In this document: piece by piece, positions 5,989-6,945 of the stretch
Numbering within the stretch: the first letter of the stretch is position 1
Layout: each line of letters opens with the position of its first letter
Origin: Candidatus Omnitrophota bacterium
Lineage (GTDB): Bacteria > Omnitrophota > Gorgyraeia > Gygaellales > Profunditerraquicolaceae
Assembly (NCBI GenBank): GCA_028713875.1
Contig: JAQTNM010000084.1
Location: 1 to 6,945 of the forward strand
Reading direction: 5' to 3'
Length of the DNA: 6,945 bases
Notes under the pieces: model-generated
The model's input: the letters and a program-made list of their open reading frames with translations, nothing else
Told to the model about the DNA's origin: nothing
The model's database searches: none
Made by a program: the position numbers and the translations under genes

Positions 5989-6061
5989 TTTTGAGCACCC
6001 TTCTGGTATTCTGTTCGGCTTTCGCCCAGGTCTTCCTGATTTTTATGCGTTTAGCTCGCAT
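5978..6061 (-). CDS. Possible 27-codon leader ORF overlapping the hisG start
   Basis: An ORF starts at an ATG only a few nucleotides after the predicted transcription start, so it would be nearly leaderless. It encodes MRAKRIKIRKTW followed by 15 more residues ending KNEG, rich in Lys and Arg. Its TAA lies 11 bp inside hisG in another frame, a geometry that would allow translational coupling. It has no histidine codons, so it is not a classical his attenuation peptide. No homology is recognised, and chance is a serious alternative for an ORF this short. Confidence 0.3.
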   Translation of the reverse strand: MRAKRIKIRKTWAKAEQNTRRVLKNEG

Positions 6062-6068
6062 CAAACGC
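6017..6068 (-). promoter_or_regulatory. Structured 5' leader of hisG
   Basis: The leader of about 77 nt can form GCGTTT/AAACGC (6047-6052 with 6063-6068) or, exclusive of it, ATGCG/CGCAT (6045-6049 with 6057-6061). Next come CAGG-AAGA-CCTG (6027-6038) and GGC-GAAA-GCC, a GNRA-type tetraloop (6017-6026); these last two compete only at their shared edge near 6027. There is no terminator-like U tract, so control would act on translation or stability if it exists. No known riboswitch or T-box consensus was recognised. Confidence 0.35.
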
Positions 6069-6071
6069 TTT

Positions 6072-6100
6072 ATTATACAGATTTAATAATCCATTGTAAA
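6072..6100 (-). promoter_or_regulatory. Sigma-70-type promoter for hisG and the minus-strand run
   Basis: On the minus strand TTTACA (6095-6100, five of six matches to TTGACA) and a perfect TATAAT (6072-6077) are separated by exactly 17 bp. The expected start of transcription is near 6065, leaving a leader of about 77 nt before hisG. No comparably strong promoter was seen between the downstream minus-strand genes, so this may serve much of the run. Confidence 0.8.
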
Positions 6101-6138
6101 GTAAAAAATAGGTGTTTATTGCCCGTGAGTGTTTTTAA

Positions 6139-6166
6139 TTGCAATATCGGGATTTTTAACTATAAT
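6139..6166 (+). promoter_or_regulatory. Promoter for the PpiD/SurA-like gene
   Basis: A perfect TATAAT lies at 6161-6166, with TTGCAA (6139-6144, four of six matches) 16 bp upstream. Transcription would start near 6173, giving a leader of about 23 nt that contains the strong Shine-Dalgarno AGGAGGG (6182-6188), 7 nt before the ATG at 6196. It is divergent from the hisG promoter about 40 bp away. Confidence 0.65.
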
Positions 6167-6173
6167 AAATCCC
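6149..6173. promoter_or_regulatory. Inverted repeat spanning the -10 box (candidate operator)
   Basis: GGGATTT (6149-6155) and AAATCCC (6167-6173) are perfect 7-bp arms, 11 bp apart. The -10 box of the forward promoter lies in the spacer and right arm edge, and the predicted transcription start is at its right end. A dimeric repressor bound here would block the PpiD-like promoter. The regulator is unknown. Confidence 0.45.
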
Positions 6174-6195
6174 TAAGCAATAGGAGGGATTAAAT

Positions 6196-6927
6196 ATGGT
6201 GCTGAAACAACTGCGGCATAAAAAAACCGCCAAGAAAATATGGGTGGTCCTGGCAATATTGATATTACCTGCCTTTATCCTTTGGGGTTCGGGCAGCGTG
6301 ATGCGCGGCAGAGAGGAATCAAAGTATGCGGGCATAATCGCAGGCCGTAAGGTTTCCTTTGAGGATTACAGGGATGCGGTAGCCGCAGTAACCAGCGAGG
6401 CAATTATACGCTTCGGCGATAACCCTGCGGAAATACAGAAATATGTCAACCTGCCCCAGCAGGCCTGGATGAGACTAATACTGCTTGCCGAAGCTAAAAA
6501 GCGCAGGATAAAGGCCAGCGACAAAGAAGTCATAGAAACAATCCAGGGCTATCCTTTTTTCCAGGCTCACGGCCAATTTGACCAAAACCTGTATTCCCAG
6601 CTGTTGCATTACGTCTTCCGCAGCGCTCCCAGGGTTTTTGAAGAACAAACGCGGCAAACTATAATCCTGTCCAAGCTTTATGATAAAGTCACCTCCGGGA
6701 TAAAATTGACCGAAGCCGGAATCAAAGAAGAATACAAAAAAGCCAACGAAGAATTAAGTGTATATTATATCGAGAGCCTGCCTTCGGATTTTACCAAAGG
6801 CCTGAATCCTGACGAACTCCAGGTAAAAGAGTATTTCGCTAAAAATTCGCTTGATTTCAAGCAGCCTCTTTCTTTCAATGTGGAATATGCATCCATAGAC
6901 CCGCAAGGGCTGAATAAAACCAGGTAA
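6196..6927 (+). CDS. Membrane-anchored PpiD/SurA-like chaperone, truncated or frameshifted
   Basis: The first 243 residues of a PpiD-like periplasmic folding factor. A short basic cytoplasmic tail (KQLRHKKTAKK) is followed by one membrane segment, about residues 15-33 (WVVLAILILPAFILWGSGS). Then comes a SurA_N-type chaperone domain, about 43-175, with IIAGRKVSFEDYRDAV and the family signature PFFQAHGQFDQNLYSQLL. Residues after 205 (LNPDELQVKEYFAKN...LDFKQPLSFNVEYASI) are the linker that in family members leads into the parvulin PPIase domain. That domain is absent: the frame stops at 6925-6927, 18 bp before the window end, next to a poly-A tract. One extra A in the AAAA run at 6916-6919 would let the frame read on as NQVKEKKK. 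A sequencing or assembly error, or a real truncation, fits better than a complete gene. Confidence 0.8.
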   Translation: MVLKQLRHKKTAKKIWVVLAILILPAFILWGSGSVMRGREESKYAGIIAGRKVSFEDYRDAVAAVTSEAIIRFGDNPAEIQKYVNLPQQAWMRLILLAEAKKRRIKASDKEVIETIQGYPFFQAHGQFDQNLYSQLLHYVFRSAPRVFEEQTRQTIILSKLYDKVTSGIKLTEAGIKEEYKKANEELSVYYIESLPSDFTKGLNPDELQVKEYFAKNSLDFKQPLSFNVEYASIDPQGLNKTR

Positions 6928-6930
6928 AGG

Positions 6931-6945
6931 AAAAAAAAAAAAAAA
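6931..6945. other. 15-A homopolymer at the window end
   Basis: The last 15 bases are all A. No hairpin precedes them that would make a minus-strand or plus-strand terminator. Placed inside what should be the coding region of a PpiD-like gene, the run looks like a contig-end or sequencing artefact, although a lysine-rich stretch cannot be excluded. Confidence 0.5.

Overview
The window reads as chromosomal DNA from a Gram-negative, probably uncultivated bacterium. The gene set and style fit Candidatus Omnitrophota or a relative: transketolase split into two subunits, a SpoVG protein carrying a zinc ribbon, a long-form HisG, and GC-rich palindromic intergenic repeats. This placement is inferred from gene content and style, not from a marker-gene comparison. 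Nothing points to a plasmid or an intact phage.

Nearly everything lies on the minus strand as one tightly packed run. In transcription order it is hisG (from a near-consensus promoter at 6072-6100), a 33-residue arginine/lysine-rich AURKAIP1/COX24 (bS22/mS38-like) protein missed by size-limited gene calling, a secreted TPR protein, the N- and C-terminal transketolase subunits, ispE, spoVG, tRNA-Gln(TTG), and the start of glmU, which runs off the left edge. The ispE-spoVG-glmU order echoes the Bacillus-type ispE...spoVG-glmU locus. The products serve central and envelope metabolism: pentose phosphates, isoprenoid precursors and UDP-GlcNAc, with histidine synthesis at the head. On the plus strand, transcribed divergently from hisG, a membrane-anchored PpiD/SurA-like chaperone starts at 6196. 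It ends abruptly next to a 15-A tract at the window edge.

The least ordinary parts are four. (1) The 3' end of tRNA-Gln plus 17 bp of flank is duplicated perfectly 165 bp away; the 128 bp between the copies is a mosaic of hairpins, resembling an attachment-site duplication around a miniature element. (2) SpoVG has a four-cysteine zinc ribbon inserted in the middle of its fold. (3) The tiny ribosomal-type gene sits between hisG and the TPR gene, behind a 23-bp palindrome. (4) The hisG leader is structured and holds a 27-codon ORF overlapping the hisG start. No defence system, CRISPR array, integrase or transposase is visible. No gene-free stretch exceeds 300 bp.
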